Positions 49,770 to 60,281 of a stretch of DNA of 64,000 bases are shown piece by piece (positions within the stretch are counted from its first letter, which is position 1; the number at the start of each line of letters is the position of its first letter). Location of the stretch: the NCBI GenBank assembly GCA_000697475.1, contig JNEU01001131.1, positions 62,001 to 126,000 of the forward strand, in the 5' to 3' direction. This DNA comes from Lichtheimia corymbifera B2541 (Eukaryota; Mucoromycota; Mucoromycetes; Mucorales; Lichtheimiaceae). A program made the position numbers and the translations under genes. The notes beneath the pieces were generated by a model. That model worked only from the letters and a program-made list of their open reading frames with translations. It did not search any database and was not told where the DNA came from.

Positions 49770-50540
49770 GCGTTTGTTCATTGTCAAGTAGCTTGACCCT
49801 GATAGAGCGGAAGATGCGCAGGGGCGTGGTTGTGCAACACAGCTTATTTGCATGATACTTCACAATGAACAACACCACTTATCACATAGCATCATGCTTT
49901 TAGCATATGCAAAAACGTAAATGTGCCTGCATCTAGGATCGCCAAACTTGATCGTGAAATCTGGATTGAAAAGGTGCGCTCAGCCACGACGAGCAATATT
50001 GTTCTATGAAAGAGCCCGTGTTTCATTGTAATGTTTAGAGATAAACGCACTTTCACGTTTTTACATATGCTTTAAGCATGATGCTATATGACAAGTGGTG
50101 TTTGTTCATTGTCAAGTAGCTTGACCCTGATAGAGCAGAAGATGCGCAGGAGCGTGCTTGTGGAACACAGCTCGTATGCATGATACTTCACAATGAACAA
50201 ACACCACTTGCCATATAACATAATGCTTAAAGCATATGTAAAAACGTGAAAGTGCGTTTATCTCTAAGCATTACAATGAAACACGGGCTCTTTCATAGAA
50301 CAATATTGCTCGTCGTGGCTGAGCGCACCTTTTCAATCCAGATTTCACGATCAAGTTTGGCGATCCTAGATGCAGGCACATTTACGTTTTTGCATATGCT
50401 AAAAGCATGATGCTATGTGATAAGTGGTGTTGTTCATTGCGAAGTATCATGCAAATGAGCTGTGTTGCACAATCACGCTCCTGCGCATCTTCCGCTCTAT
50501 CAAGGTCAAGCTACTTGACAATCAACAAAGACCATTTGCC
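49770..50540. repeat. large inverted repeat with arms of about 340 bp
   Basis: The left arm (about 49770-50105) contains TATGCAAAAACGTAAATGTG, GAGCAATATTGTTCTATGAA and ATAAACGCACTTTCACG. The right arm (about 50195-50540) carries the same strings in reverse complement and order (for example CGTGAAAGTGCGTTTAT, then TTCATAGAACAATATTGCTC, then CACATTTACGTTTTTGCATA). The spacer of about 90 bp is part of a short hairpin block, so palindromes are nested. Similarity by eye is very high, suggesting recent origin or gene conversion. Confidence 0.85.
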
Positions 50541-50546
50541 TTATAA

Positions 50547-50930
50547 CACCACGCTTACAGCATATGTAAAACATAAAGATGCCCATAACTAAAAATTCTA
50601 CAATGAAACGTGGGGTCTTCAATCGAACAAAGTTGCGCGGCGGGGTGAAGCGCACCTTGTGTCGAAGTTTCACAATCCAGCTCGTCGATCTCAGATTCAC
50701 CCAATGTCACCACCAGCCTCGTCGAAAAAAAATTCAAGAGGTCGACATGATCAACTTTGGCTGGTGGTGACATTGGGTGAATCTGAGATCGACGAGCTGG
50801 ATCGTGAAACTTCGACACAAGGTGCGCCTGGCCCCGCTGCGCAACTTTGTTCGATTGAAGACCCCACGTTTCATTGTAATGTTTAGAGATACAGGCACCT
50901 TTATGTTTTACATATGCTGTAAGCGTGATG
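50547..50930. repeat. palindrome 2: about 172 bp arms, 40 bp loop
   Basis: Arms 50547-50718 and 50759-50930. Inner ends read CACCACCAGCC and GGCTGGTGGTG; outer ends read CACCACGCTTACAG and CTGTAAGCGTGATG. The arms are related to palindrome 1, but the loop sequence differs. Confidence 0.9.
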
Positions 50931-51063
50931 CTATATGACAAGTGGTGTTTGTTCATTGTCAACTAGGTAGACCCCAATAGAGCCGAAGATGCAGACGGAC
51001 TTCTTTGTGCAACACAGCTCATTTGCATGATACTTCCCAATGAACAAACACCACTTTCCATAT

Positions 51064-51439
51064 AGCATCACGCTTACAGCATATGTAAAAACATAAAGGT
51101 GCCTGTATCTCTAAGCTTTACAATGAAGCGTGGGGTCTTCAATCAAACAAAGTTGCTCGTCGGGTTGAAGCGCACCTTGGGTGCAAGATTCACGATCGTC
51201 GTGGCCGATCTCAGATTCACCCAATGTCACCACCAGCCAAAGTGGATCAGGTCATCCTCTCGACGAGACTGGTGGCGACATGGCGAAATCAGGGATTGGC
51301 GAGTTTGATCGTGAAACTTGCACACAAGATACTTTCGGCCCTGACGAGCAAATTTGTTCGATTAAAGACCACACGTTTCATTGTAAACTTTTGAGATACA
51401 GGCACCTTTGAGTTTTACATATGCTCAATGTAGCGTGAT
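51064..51439. repeat. palindrome 3: about 175 bp imperfect arms, short loop
   Basis: Arms about 51064-51243 and 51268-51439. Outer ends ATCACGCTTACAGC and GTAGCGTGAT; inner ends CACCAGCCAAAGT and ACTGGTGGCGAC. More mismatched than palindromes 1 and 2, and it forms the right border of the array where copy B rejoins copy A homology. Confidence 0.8.
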
Positions 51440-51951
51440 GGAGTTGTTTTATCCTCGTGGATGATGGTGGCTGCATTAACGGAAAGATGGAGAGCTGAGT
51501 GAAATGGCATGTGATCGTTACACAAACACATCCTTGACAGGTTGCTGCACAATGGATAATGTTGATGATTGTCTTTAGGAAGGTACGCAAGTAAACAGCA
51601 TCCTCCAATAATGAAGGTGTGAGTAGTATGGCAATAACACCTCCACGTCACATTTGGATGTACGTAGGAGAAAACAATTTGTATATGTATGTGAAGCACC
51701 TAGCCAGCAGTAATCAATTCAATCGAGGGACCACTTTACTTTTCCTGTCAAGGTAATCCCACTCATCCTTATTGTATGAAAAAAAGCATATACTTGTTAC
51801 ATGGCCGATAACCGCACCACCTTTATGTATTATCCCATCTTCGAAGCAATATTATGTATCTAATCCACAAGCTACTAAGCTACTAAGCTACTAGTAAAGT
51901 CAATCCATGAGCCCAAATATCAGCACTCTCGTTGCACTTGTGGTCGTTGAT

Positions 51952-52211
51952 TCAGCGTAGGTTCTGCCATATAACGTCGAGCCTCTGCTGCCTTTCGCAT
52001 ATAAGAAAAAGGTTCCTATGAGCTTACAAGAAAAGGTATTAGAGATTGTCAGGTTTACTACCATTTGATACTTCCCTTTTCGGTTCATTTCAAAACCTTC
52101 GCCACGCATACCCCATAGGATAGTGCCTATCTGACAAAGGTTTCGAAGGACTCTGCTGTGAACATGACAACGAAGCCAATCAGCTGCCCGCCGTAACGGA
52201 CGTTCTACCAA
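51952..52211 (-). CDS. possible gene fragment, unknown product
   Basis: A minus-strand stretch encodes IGTILWGMRGEGFEMNRKG and ends at a donor (GTAGTA). A 46 bp intron with acceptor TCATAG would join in phase to EPFSYMRKAAEARRYMAEPT and a stop codon. The spliced tail looks more protein-like than the unspliced frame. The upstream part is not resolved and no family is recognised. Confidence 0.3.
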
Positions 52212-53033
52212 CAGATAAGAGCAGCCCGCTTAGATTATGAATCTTTCCCCTCAGGTATGCCCTCGTAACACCCGACATAGTGATTGTCATCTCAAAACTG
52301 ATATAATCGTAGTGGGATTTTGGCATTCTGCAATCGTCATTAGCGCCAGAGTCGAACTACCCAAAGGTTTGCCAACCAGCAAGAGTCAAAGCGATAAGAC
52401 GGGCTTGATTGCTGATATCAAATGTGACCTGACCATTCTCATTGCTTACACAGAACGCGCATACCAACATCAACAGTAGGTTGACAACATGGTAAGTCAC
52501 CTTTATGATAACAGGGATGTACATTAGGCGTACAAGTGATTGATTTCCTTGATAGATTTCTTATAGACAATATTGCACCTAGGCTCTTCTGGTATATACG
52601 CCCCATCACCACTTGACCAGGTCATGCATCAATTTATCAATGCATCATCCCCAACAGCACTCAAAAACACCCACGCCCACCATGCACAATAAAAGGATGT
52701 TGTCGCCGCCCATCATTCTCCTACACGTTTCTTTCCTCTGCCGTTCTTCGTTGATTGCTTGCAAGATAAAATGTCCAAGGTTTGTGTGTATCACGTCTTT
52801 CAACCTGTGAACAAGTGCTGATCTTTGTGGACATTCATAGTGCTTCTTGTATCGTGGCCACCATTGTGATGTTGGAACCTTATAGTGAGGTAGAGCTTGA
52901 TCACGTTGCTTGATGAGTCAACACTCATACACGCCACCTTGTTGCTTTCGATGTAGCTATCTCTCCGTGAAGCATATGCAAAAGTTGGTTTGGGTACCAT
53001 GGCCTACGTTGGGTGCTGAAGTTGGCATGGTGC
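52212..53033. other. intergenic or unresolved exons of a hypothetical gene
   Basis: A plus-strand frame at 52243-52479 contains SDKTGLIADIKCDLTILIAY, which could be an upstream exon of the gene ending at 53523, but connecting exons are not clear. The remainder is AT-rich without recognised features. Confidence 0.3.
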
Positions 53034-53523
53034 ATGGAATCTTCAAGTGGATATTCCGCGGAAGGCATTGATCACTCAATGTCGGATACCTGGGAGCCCA
53101 TAATGATGACCACGGGCTCCCTGCGTATGGATCTCATAAAGTACCAAGATGGAACATACGACACTGGAAAGGAGTTGGCTGCCTATGGTGTGCAATGCAT
53201 CAAGTACAGGATCACATTGCTCAAGACCAGCATTCATGACTGCAGCTCGTGGGAAGTAGTCGAACTACGAAGCGCGCAAATACCAACCGAATGGGCAAAT
53301 CGTTTCGACTTCATGAAGGTTTTTGAGCTCATCTTTACATTGAACGTGAGTGATTAGAAATGCTTTTATTATTTTGCGCTTACCTGGGCTTTATTAGATG
53401 GAACTTGAAAAGCAGAAGAAGGTTCGAAGCACATTACGACTTGAAAAGAACCATTTACTTCCTGTGGAGCTCAAGGATACCATCAGATTTCGGTTCAAAG
53501 ACTCCAGTGTCATTATCGCATAA
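53034..53523 (+). CDS. hypothetical protein, 3' exons (5' end unresolved)
   Basis: Exon 53034(or earlier)-53345 reads through GSLRMDLIKYQDGTYDTGKE and ELRSAQIPTEWANRFDFMK to FELIFTLN. A 52 bp intron (GTGAGT..TTATTAG) joins in phase 0 to MELEKQKKVRSTLRLEKNH and a stop at 53521-53523. The clean intron and codon-like composition argue for a real gene. The frame is open upstream only to about 52971, so at least one more exon is expected. I do not recognise the family; it may belong to a lineage-specific repeated gene family. Confidence 0.5.
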
Positions 53524-53573
53524 ATCCATCCACAATTTGCTCAACATTTTCCATCACAACACATTTTTATCAT

Positions 53574-54120
53574 TCATATTATATTATAATGTTTCATTAA
53601 AAAAGTTATACATATCCATTGATTTTTCAAACATATCTGCTTTGACTTCGGTTTCTCGAAGTGTTTGGCTATTATTGGCTGCGTGTGCCCGTAAATATAT
53701 GTCTTCAAGCGGACGGGGAAGTGCGACATTTCACCGAGAAGCATGCATGTCGAGATAGCCATAAATGCCGATGTGGATATCCGTTGCCTCGCTTGCAACT
53801 CATCGAGTTCACGAGCCATTCGAAATGATAGATAACTAACAGCTCTGGTGCATTTGATTTCAAATAATCAGCAACGATGCCTGCGAAATGGCAGATCCAA
53901 AAGTTTGAACTTCCCACCGCTCAATGGTTGGTTGACAAATGATATAATACAGCAAACGCCAATCATTAGGAAAGGTCCACTCGCGTTGGGGAGGGAATAA
54001 AGAACTCATGCGGAGAACAATGGCAGCAAGTTTATCCCTCTTTGGCAGGCAAAAATGACGCATAATAAACAAACATGTACCAGAGAGGGCAACATGATGA
54101 CATCTTGACGCGAAAAACAT
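53574..54120 (-). pseudogene. hypothetical gene with an apparent frameshift
   Basis: The frame from ATG 54120 runs through LPKRDKLAAIVLRMSSLFPP and RWEVQTFGSAISQASLLII to a stop near 53860. One base out of register, the sequence immediately continues as EIKCTRAVSYLSFRMAREL and then ARQRISTSAFMAISTCMLL. No consensus intron fits the short junction. The two parts read like one protein broken by a single-base indel. It could be a decayed gene, a sequencing error or a non-consensus intron. Function unknown. Confidence 0.4.
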
Positions 54121-54308
54121 TTGGCATCTTTATTGCATAGGAATCATCAGCATACTTGAGAATGTTCATAAACCATGGTGGTCGTGGAAAAAAGGAGTGT
54201 AGTAGTACTACTAGTAGTAGTACGTAGGTGTCGTCGTGTTGTTGCATAAAAAGGGTTGACGCAAAGAAGCATCCTTACATAAGATGAAACCGAAAGCTGG
54301 TATAGTGA

Positions 54309-55368
54309 TCAAGCATAAACAGAATGGCGGTGACGACGTTGTGCATGATCGACACCATTGTGACACACCATGATACTCTTGCACCAAGGATCATCCAATA
54401 CAGCTTGCGCCGAGATACGCTTGGATGCATCCAAATCAAGCATACGGCAGAGGATGCGTCTGATGGACTTGTTGGTTAATTGATGAAAGAGGACAAAATT
54501 TTCGCCACCGCTCTTGACAAATGCACGAAAACCAACATCATGTCTAGCCGATGCCAAGTTCCAAGGCAAACCATGGCGGTATAAACAATACAGCACAATG
54601 GCAGCAGACCATACATCGGTCGCATCGGGTTTTGTGATTGTTTTATTCCGGACAAGTTCAACTGCCATGTAAGGTCGTGATCCAACGATATCACCACCAC
54701 CCCCATCATGCATGACGGTGGAAGAAGAAGAACGCGTGGTGGTTGCCACTACCGAGTTGTTGTTGTAAGGGGAACGAAACACTTGGGCTGTGCCAAAATC
54801 TCCAATCTTGAGACATCCATCACGGGTCCAAAGCAAATTCTCAGGCTTGATATCACGATGTGCCACACCAATGGAATGTAAAAAGCATAGTCCCTGCATA
54901 AGTTGCTTGAAACTGCAATCCCTCTCATGGTCATGAGTCATTCGCATAGCCTTGATGCTTTGAAATAAATCGCCTCCACTGCACTTTAGAGATAATCAGT
55001 TATATGTAGGGGATGGTGCCAATGTATTTAGTACATACGTATTCCATGACGGCACAATAATTGCCTTCATATATCGCCAAATCAAATGTGCGTACAATGT
55101 TGGCATGGTTACTGACAGTGGACGCAATGCAAAATTCGCTATTGACGCGTTTCATATATTCACGCAAGTTTTCACGGCGACGAAGATGAAAGCGTTTAAT
55201 GGCATACAAGGCACCTCCACGCTTGTAAACCACGACAACGCCATTTGATCCATGACCTACACGACCTGAAGGTACACCATATGAATCCACACTTTTTCGA
55301 TGCTCTGTGTCCAATAGCAAGGGAGGTGGTTGACAAAGGGATGGTATCAATCGTTGATGCCAATCCAT
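54309..55368 (-). CDS. serine/threonine protein kinase of the HAL4/NPR type
   Basis: Two exons (55039-55368 and 54309-54983; 55 bp intron), 334 aa. Catalytic features in order: glycine loop GRVGHGSNGVV, lysine in LYAIKRFHLRRRE, hinge CAVMEYV joined across the intron to CSGGDLF, catalytic loop VAHRDIKPENLLW, DFG in KIGDFGTAQVF, and GSRPYMAVEL in place of the usual APE motif (Ala-Val-Glu here). It ends after DPWCKSI and a basic tail. The arrangement and the S-x-PYMA-E signature fit fungal HAL4/SAT4/NPR-like kinases that control transporters and ion balance, but those usually have long N-terminal extensions, absent here. All catalytic residues are present. Confidence 0.88.
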
Positions 55369-55556
55369 AAGGTAGGTAGGTAGAGAGAGAGGTAGAGGGA
55401 GAAAGGGAGGAGGAGGAGCATTTACTTGTATAACCCATTATAACGACCACGCACCCATCTATCATCTTTTCCCATTATCCAATAGCACAATTGCCTTGAG
55501 TTGTTTACATGCTGCATTCCCATTTATTCGCAAACAAAAAAAGGGGAAGATAGAAT

Positions 55557-56211
55557 TTACTCGTCTTGAACGATGGTGTTGCGCTCGGAGACATAGATAC
55601 CATCCAAGAACTTACGGATATCCTTGTTACGGACACGGCAAGTTTGTTGAATGTCGGCAGCGGATTGGGAGACGTTCTCGAGATCGTTACCAGTGATAAC
55701 CAACTCATCCTTTTGGTTCTTGGAGGCTTCACAGTGGACACCCTCGCGCATCTTGACTTGGAAAGCGACCTTTTGACCCAAAAAGTTACGGATCTCAACA
55801 GCGTCGTTGGTACCGTTCACAATCACGTTGATGGGAAAGTGAGCATACACATAGCGCATCTTGTATTGGAAGCCCTTGGTGACACCAGTGATCATGTTGT
55901 TGACGATGGAGCGGACAGTGCGGATAGCAGCAACGTGCTTGCGGGCACCGTGGTAGACAGTGAAGAGAAGAGTGTTCTTGTTGGCGAACTTGATCTCAAT
56001 GTTCAAATGGCGCAAGTTCTTGGTCAAAGTGCCACGGGGACCCTTGACGGTAACGATGCGAGACTTGATGCTCACATTGACACCCTCGGGGATGGTAAGT
56101 TGATCGTCTTTGACAAGGTCCTGTAAGTCATAACAATAGTATTATTAGTGTCTTTGCTCTCTCTCTCTCTCTCCGTGTTTTTTTGTGGTGGCTGTGGATA
56201 GTTACCTTCAT
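55557..56211 (-). CDS. RPL9: 60S ribosomal protein L9 (uL6)
   Basis: Cytosolic large-subunit protein near the sarcin-ricin loop. Two coding exons: a 6 nt first exon (56206-56211, Met-Lys) and 55557-56120, joined in phase after an 85 bp intron, giving 189 aa, the usual length. Motifs: [73 protein letters not shown] and VYVSERN-like C terminus ([14 protein letters not shown]). A further intron lies in the 5' UTR. The short first exon is required, since the long frame begins without a suitable ATG in place. Confidence 0.97.
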
Positions 56212-56228
56212 GGCCGATTATCGATTCC

Positions 56229-56353
56229 CTGTAGAATAGAAAAAAATAATCCATCCATTAGTATATCCATCTAATCCATTCATCCATTCATCCATCTCAA
56301 TCATCCATCACAACCGCCATTTGATATAATGTGCTTGATTAAAGATCACTTAC
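56229..56353 (-). other. 5' UTR intron of the RPL9 gene
   Basis: Minus-strand donor ACG|GTAAGTG (at 56353) and acceptor TTCTACAG|G (ending 56229) lie just upstream of the RPL9 start, with good consensus at both ends. 5' UTR introns close to the start are common in fungal ribosomal protein genes. Inferred from splice signals only. Confidence 0.55.
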
Positions 56354-56512
56354 CGTATGCAATTAAGAGGGGAGAAAGAGGAGGTCTTCAGATTTGGTAA
56401 CTGGAGGTAGCCATTTGCCCACACCCAGCTCGGTCCCTTCGCCATGAATTTGAATATCCGATGTATATATCCACACACACACGCAAAAAATGAATCCACG
56501 TGATCTTGCTTG

Positions 56513-57805
56513 TCAAACTAGCTCCTTCCCTGCTTGATCCTTTATTGCTTCCACTGACTCAAAATATTCATCATGCTGAAATTTAAGGCATTCATTTCCC
56601 CAGCTTGTCCAATGTGGAGTAAGGCATCGTGCAAAGAGTTCGAGACATTTAGGATCCTTGGGCAAATAATGGGCCATCACATCTTTTGATATCACAATCA
56701 GTTTCAGGCTCACTCACGAGTCATATATACATACCTTGTAATGGTGGTTTACGAGAATGACGTCGGCTTGGAATACTAATAATAGCATGTGTATCTGGTA
56801 TACTCTCTCTTGTCGATAGAGATTCTTGATCCTGATGTGGCATGACCATACCCAACACGAGCTGCTCATAGGGTTTTCGATGAGGCGAATCCAATGGCAC
56901 TACAGGTTCTCCACTCGTCGTCACTTTGAGCCAATACCATACACCCACTAGCTTGATGTTCCATGTCGGGAATAGCTTGTTCATTACAAACTTGCGAAAT
57001 TTGGGCTTATTGGTCACCCACACTGCCAGTAAACCACCTGGTGCAATCAATTGCTTCATGGGTATCTTGAACAAGTCATAAATATCTTGCGTTTCATAAT
57101 GCGATGAGCGGTGGACTATCAAGAAGAATGAATATATATAAAGGAATACCTTCATTGCCTCAATTACTTACCACTCTTATTGGGCCATGGTGGATCCATC
57201 ACCACAAAATCGAAAAAGCCAATGGATCTTGCATGTGCTTTCAAGTCCTTCATGCCGGTTGACATATCACTCATGTAAAATGATGCACCTGGTGGAATAA
57301 TATAATCCTGATCCTGGATGGTGATTTGCACAGCGTTGCTTGTAGATGGATTGGAGATGATACGATGAAAGACATCCAAAGGTTCCATCACGTGATTTCC
57401 TGGTGGGAGGTTGAGATGATCCTCTTTCTGGGTAAAGCGACTGGATGCTTGTGCCAATGATACCAAGCTTGTAAAATCGATACCAATAGCATCATTGCTC
57501 GCTGCTGTTTCTGTGTTGTCAAGATGGCTGAACACATCCTTTGGAAGTTCGTTGATGCATTGGATAAGAAATGGACGTGCATGCTCCTGGTGCCAGTTCT
57601 CAGTCTCGATATCAGCTGTATTCTCCTGCCGTTTGCGCTTCTGTCCTGCCGATGCTGTACTACCACTTGACTTGTAATAAGGCTCATGCACACTGAATTC
57701 GCCTCGTCGCAATTGCAATGGCTGTGAATGCAAATTGAGTTGTTTGGAAAAGGCTGCCTGACAATCGATAACGTCGACATGTTGGGTGGAAAAGAGAATT
57801 GCCAT
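56513..57805 (-). CDS. METTL4: METTL4-like MT-A70 family N6-adenine methyltransferase
   Basis: Three exons: 57172-57805, 56735-57115 and 56513-56682, giving 394 aa. The catalytic motif DPPWPNKS ends exon 1 and continues as VHRSSHYETQD in exon 2. The fold continues with LIAPGGLLAVWVTNKPKFR, GVWYWLKVTTSGEPVVPLDS and PHRKPYEQLVLG. The third exon has the conserved LELFARCLTPHWTSWGNECL and KFQHDEYFE. This order matches METTL4, which methylates adenine in DNA or U2 snRNA depending on organism. Early-diverging fungi are known for abundant DNA 6-methyladenine, so the gene is of interest; its substrate here is not known. An N-terminal region of about 150 residues is less conserved and basic in part (GQKRKRQ). 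Confidence 0.93.
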
Positions 57806-58415
57806 GGAAGCAGAGCGAGACACACACAGCTCAAAAATGGAAAATGAAAGCGGTGTATCCCATCATGCAGATGCCCGCTGAGCACCGCAAAAGTAAGGAT
57901 GGTGTGATATATATATGAGCGTGAATCAGCGATGATATTGATACTCGATTACGATTGTAGTTGTCAAGGTGTATACTAGCTACAAAAGAATACGATCTCC
58001 CTATATTCATTGAGCCAGATACACACACACTGCAGGTACGGTTGGTTCTGGAAGAGGAGGCTTTACACAAGCCATTGTGTGTATTGTATGGGCTCATCAT
58101 TTACATTTTCATCAAGCCATCGTCAAGCCACTACTCTATTTGCCAAAAGATATCTCTTGTCAATATCATCACTATAATATATTCATGAACAGTTGGGATG
58201 TGTTCCCTTGGCAACAGTTGCCATGATTCAGCAACCACCTCGTTGATCCCATACATGGCTCGTGACGTCTGTGATGAAGCAAAATTTTTGCTTGCCTTGT
58301 TGGATTGGACCAAAGATGGAGCACCGACTGTCAACTTTCTGGAACGGCTGCTGTTCATAACCACCACTTCTTTATCGCGTTTATCACACGCCCTCGCACA
58401 CTCACTCACACCCAT
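57806..58415. other. divergent promoter region of METTL4-like and eIF3m genes
   Basis: About 600 bp between divergent starts. AT-rich with short ORFs on both strands, none with a domain. TATATATATA (57906-57917) could be a TATA element for the METTL4-like gene. Confidence 0.45.
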
Positions 58416-59999
58416 ATGTCCAACGGTATCTTTGTGCAAGGCTCCCTCGAGTCGCAGGTATACTTGCAACCCCAATTGTCTCTCCCAACCTGAAGCATTA
58501 CCCCCATCGTCCAATTACAACTTGCAACCCAATCACCAATCGATATATCCGACTCTCTTTTTATCCATTACAGCAACTGATCCGGTTTATTACGATAGAT
58601 CCTTGATCTTGCGTACTACATTTCTAATTTGCGAGAGGAGGAGGGCGAAGAGGAAGCTCCATACATGCAAGAAACCAAGAAGCTTATTGCAGCAAACAAC
58701 AATGACGTGTATATCCAGTTGGCAAAGGATGGTTCCATCTTTTTGACAAAGAGCGATCGTGGTATGTGATGATGATGAATAGGAATAAGAGAGAGAGAGA
58801 GAGAGAGACCACATTGTTGACGACCTATCTTTTTTTCACAGAGGTGGAAGGTGCCTTTAACTTGTTGGTTGTCATCACCTTGCAAGCCCAGGATGTGAAT
58901 GCTGCTGTCAAGGAATTGATCAAGACGCTTACACAGACCGAAAGCACCAAGACAAGCTTGAAGCAAAAGATGTAAATGAATGCAGCGTGATTGATGATAG
59001 AAACAACCATCGACTCATACCAAAATGATTTAGCCTTCTCAATTTGTACAATGCTCTTCCAAGCAACTCGCCTCTTCGTTACGATGCTTTTCTCGGCCTT
59101 GTTGATGTCACTGCACATGCTGATGAATTGGATTCCCTTTACGGTCAATTGGATCATATCGATGCCTGGGTCAAGCAATGGGGAATTGATGCCCAGACTG
59201 AACGACAATTGTACAACCATGTGGGCGAAAAGTTGAGCCAAGTAGGCGAAGAGTAAGTGGTCGTTGGTGGTGGATCAAATCTATTACGTACCCGAGAATA
59301 TTGATAATTTTGTATAGCAAGCTCGCATTTGACTTTCTCCTCAAGACCCTCGCCACCTACAACGACGATAGTGCTTCCTCAACAGATCTTGCCAAGGATG
59401 CTGTGATTCGTGCTGTTTCGATCGAGAACTTTTTCGCCTTTGAAGACCTTTTGCAATACACCGCTATCCAAAAGATCAAGGGCACCAAAGAATACGAATT
59501 GCTTGACGTGTTCTTGAACGGCGATCTCAACACTTACAAGACCTTTGCTGCTGCGAATGCCGATTTGATGAAGCGTTTGGATGCTGACAGCAACGTGCGC
59601 AAGATCCGACTACTTGCTCTTGCATCGCTTGGCTGCGAGAACCTTACACGTGAATTGAGCTATGCTGAAATTGCAAAGAGCCTTGATATCTCTGAAGATG
59701 AAGTGGAAATGTGGGTGATTGATGTTATCCGGGCTGGTCTTGTTGAGGCCAAGTTGGATCAACTCAACAAGACTGTCATCGTCCACCGAAGCGTTCATCG
59801 AGTATTTGGCAAGGAACAATGGCAACAATTGAGCGAAAGACTCAACACCTGGAAGGAGAGCTTGAATGAAATCATGGCCGTGGTGGGTAACGCAAAACTT
59901 ATTGCTGGTGGTGCATTGCAAGGAGGCGCAGCAGCTGTCGTTGTCGAGGACAAGACTGCACAACAAGCTGAAGTCACTGTTACCAACTCTTCCAACTAA
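58416..59999 (+). CDS. EIF3M: translation initiation factor eIF3 subunit M (PCI domain)
   Basis: Five exons: 58416-58457 (42 nt), 58599-58761, 58842-58971, 59034-59252 and 59318-59999, giving 411 aa. It is a subunit of the eIF3 scaffold that recruits the 40S ribosome. The N-terminal helical part includes ILDLAYYISNLREEE and KILLNLYNALPSNSPLRYD (across an intron). The PCI domain is in the last exon: FFAFEDLLQYTAIQKIKGTK, ELSYAEIAKSLDISEDEVEM and VHRSVHRVFGKEQWQQL, which match the eIF3m winged-helix part. A low-complexity tail (AQQAEVTVTNSSN) closes the protein. Phase agrees at all four introns. The short first exon (MSNGIFVQGSLESQ) is supported by a good donor and by phase 0. Confidence 0.95.
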
Positions 60000-60281
60000 A
60001 TATTTTACGTATCCACAATCCCATACAGCTTGTAAAAGTAGCAACAGCATCTACATCGCACACACGCACGCACACTCTCACACACACACTCACACTCTCA
60101 CAAGTCACTCACTCTCTTTTTTTTTTTCTTTCTCTCCCCCTTATTTTTTTGTCATCTTTCCGTGGTTCATTAAACAAAAACCTCATCCATAAAGTATTCA
60201 ATCACTTTTGGAAAACCATTCTCGTTTGTCATGCGTTTGTTTCATTGAATCCAAGTTGTAAATGCTCTTCATAAAAGTCAA
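60000..60281. other. convergent 3' UTR region
   Basis: Between the eIF3m stop and the chromodomain gene stop. Contains a CA/CT-rich run (60057-60120) and a T run. No gene. Confidence 0.5.

Larger units (their letters stand above)
48903..51439. repeat. nested palindromic/tandem repeat array (about 2.5 kb)
   Basis: The array alternates short hairpin blocks (about 115 bp, arms TGGTGTTTGTTCATTGTGAAG / CTTCACAATGAACAAACACCA) with longer blocks containing AACAAAGTTGCTCGTCGGGG or its relatives. Short blocks lie near 48915-49030, 49440-49555, 49762-49880, 50093-50210, 50415-50535 and 50938-51055. The string TGATAGAGCGGAAGATGC (or a variant) recurs at 48950, 49471, 49799 and 50127, the last three with a 328 bp period, then inverted near 50490. 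Long blocks are either perfect-looking palindromes or single-orientation units. There is no coding capacity. It is not a CRISPR array: the units are large, palindromic and have no regular spacers. Confidence 0.9.
47160..51640 (+). repeat. large dispersed repeat locus, copy B, including the palindromic array
   Basis: Collinear with copy A at 6320-8350. The left portion (47160-48180) is diverged, with matching blocks such as CCGTATCCACGTGAT, GAGACAATGG and AAAGACAATAGGATCAAGA. The part at 48181-48480 is nearly identical to 7441-7740. Four degenerate tandem units follow to about 48880. The right end (51435-51640; GCATTAACGGAAAGATG, GACAGGTTGCTGC) matches 8155-8340. Between 48903 and 51439 copy B has about 2.5 kb that copy A lacks. 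A decayed coding-like motif (DNGIKTLLLATAALDAVTI, about 47877-47935) occurs here and is paralleled by a diverged version just upstream and in copy A. Confidence 0.85.

Noticed and set aside
48903..51439. CRISPR-like array
   Set aside because: Repeats are long, palindromic at several scales and lack uniform spacers; the genome is eukaryotic.
47160..51640. Retrotransposon with reverse transcriptase or integrase
   Set aside because: No reverse transcriptase, integrase or transposase motif was seen in any frame of copy A or copy B.
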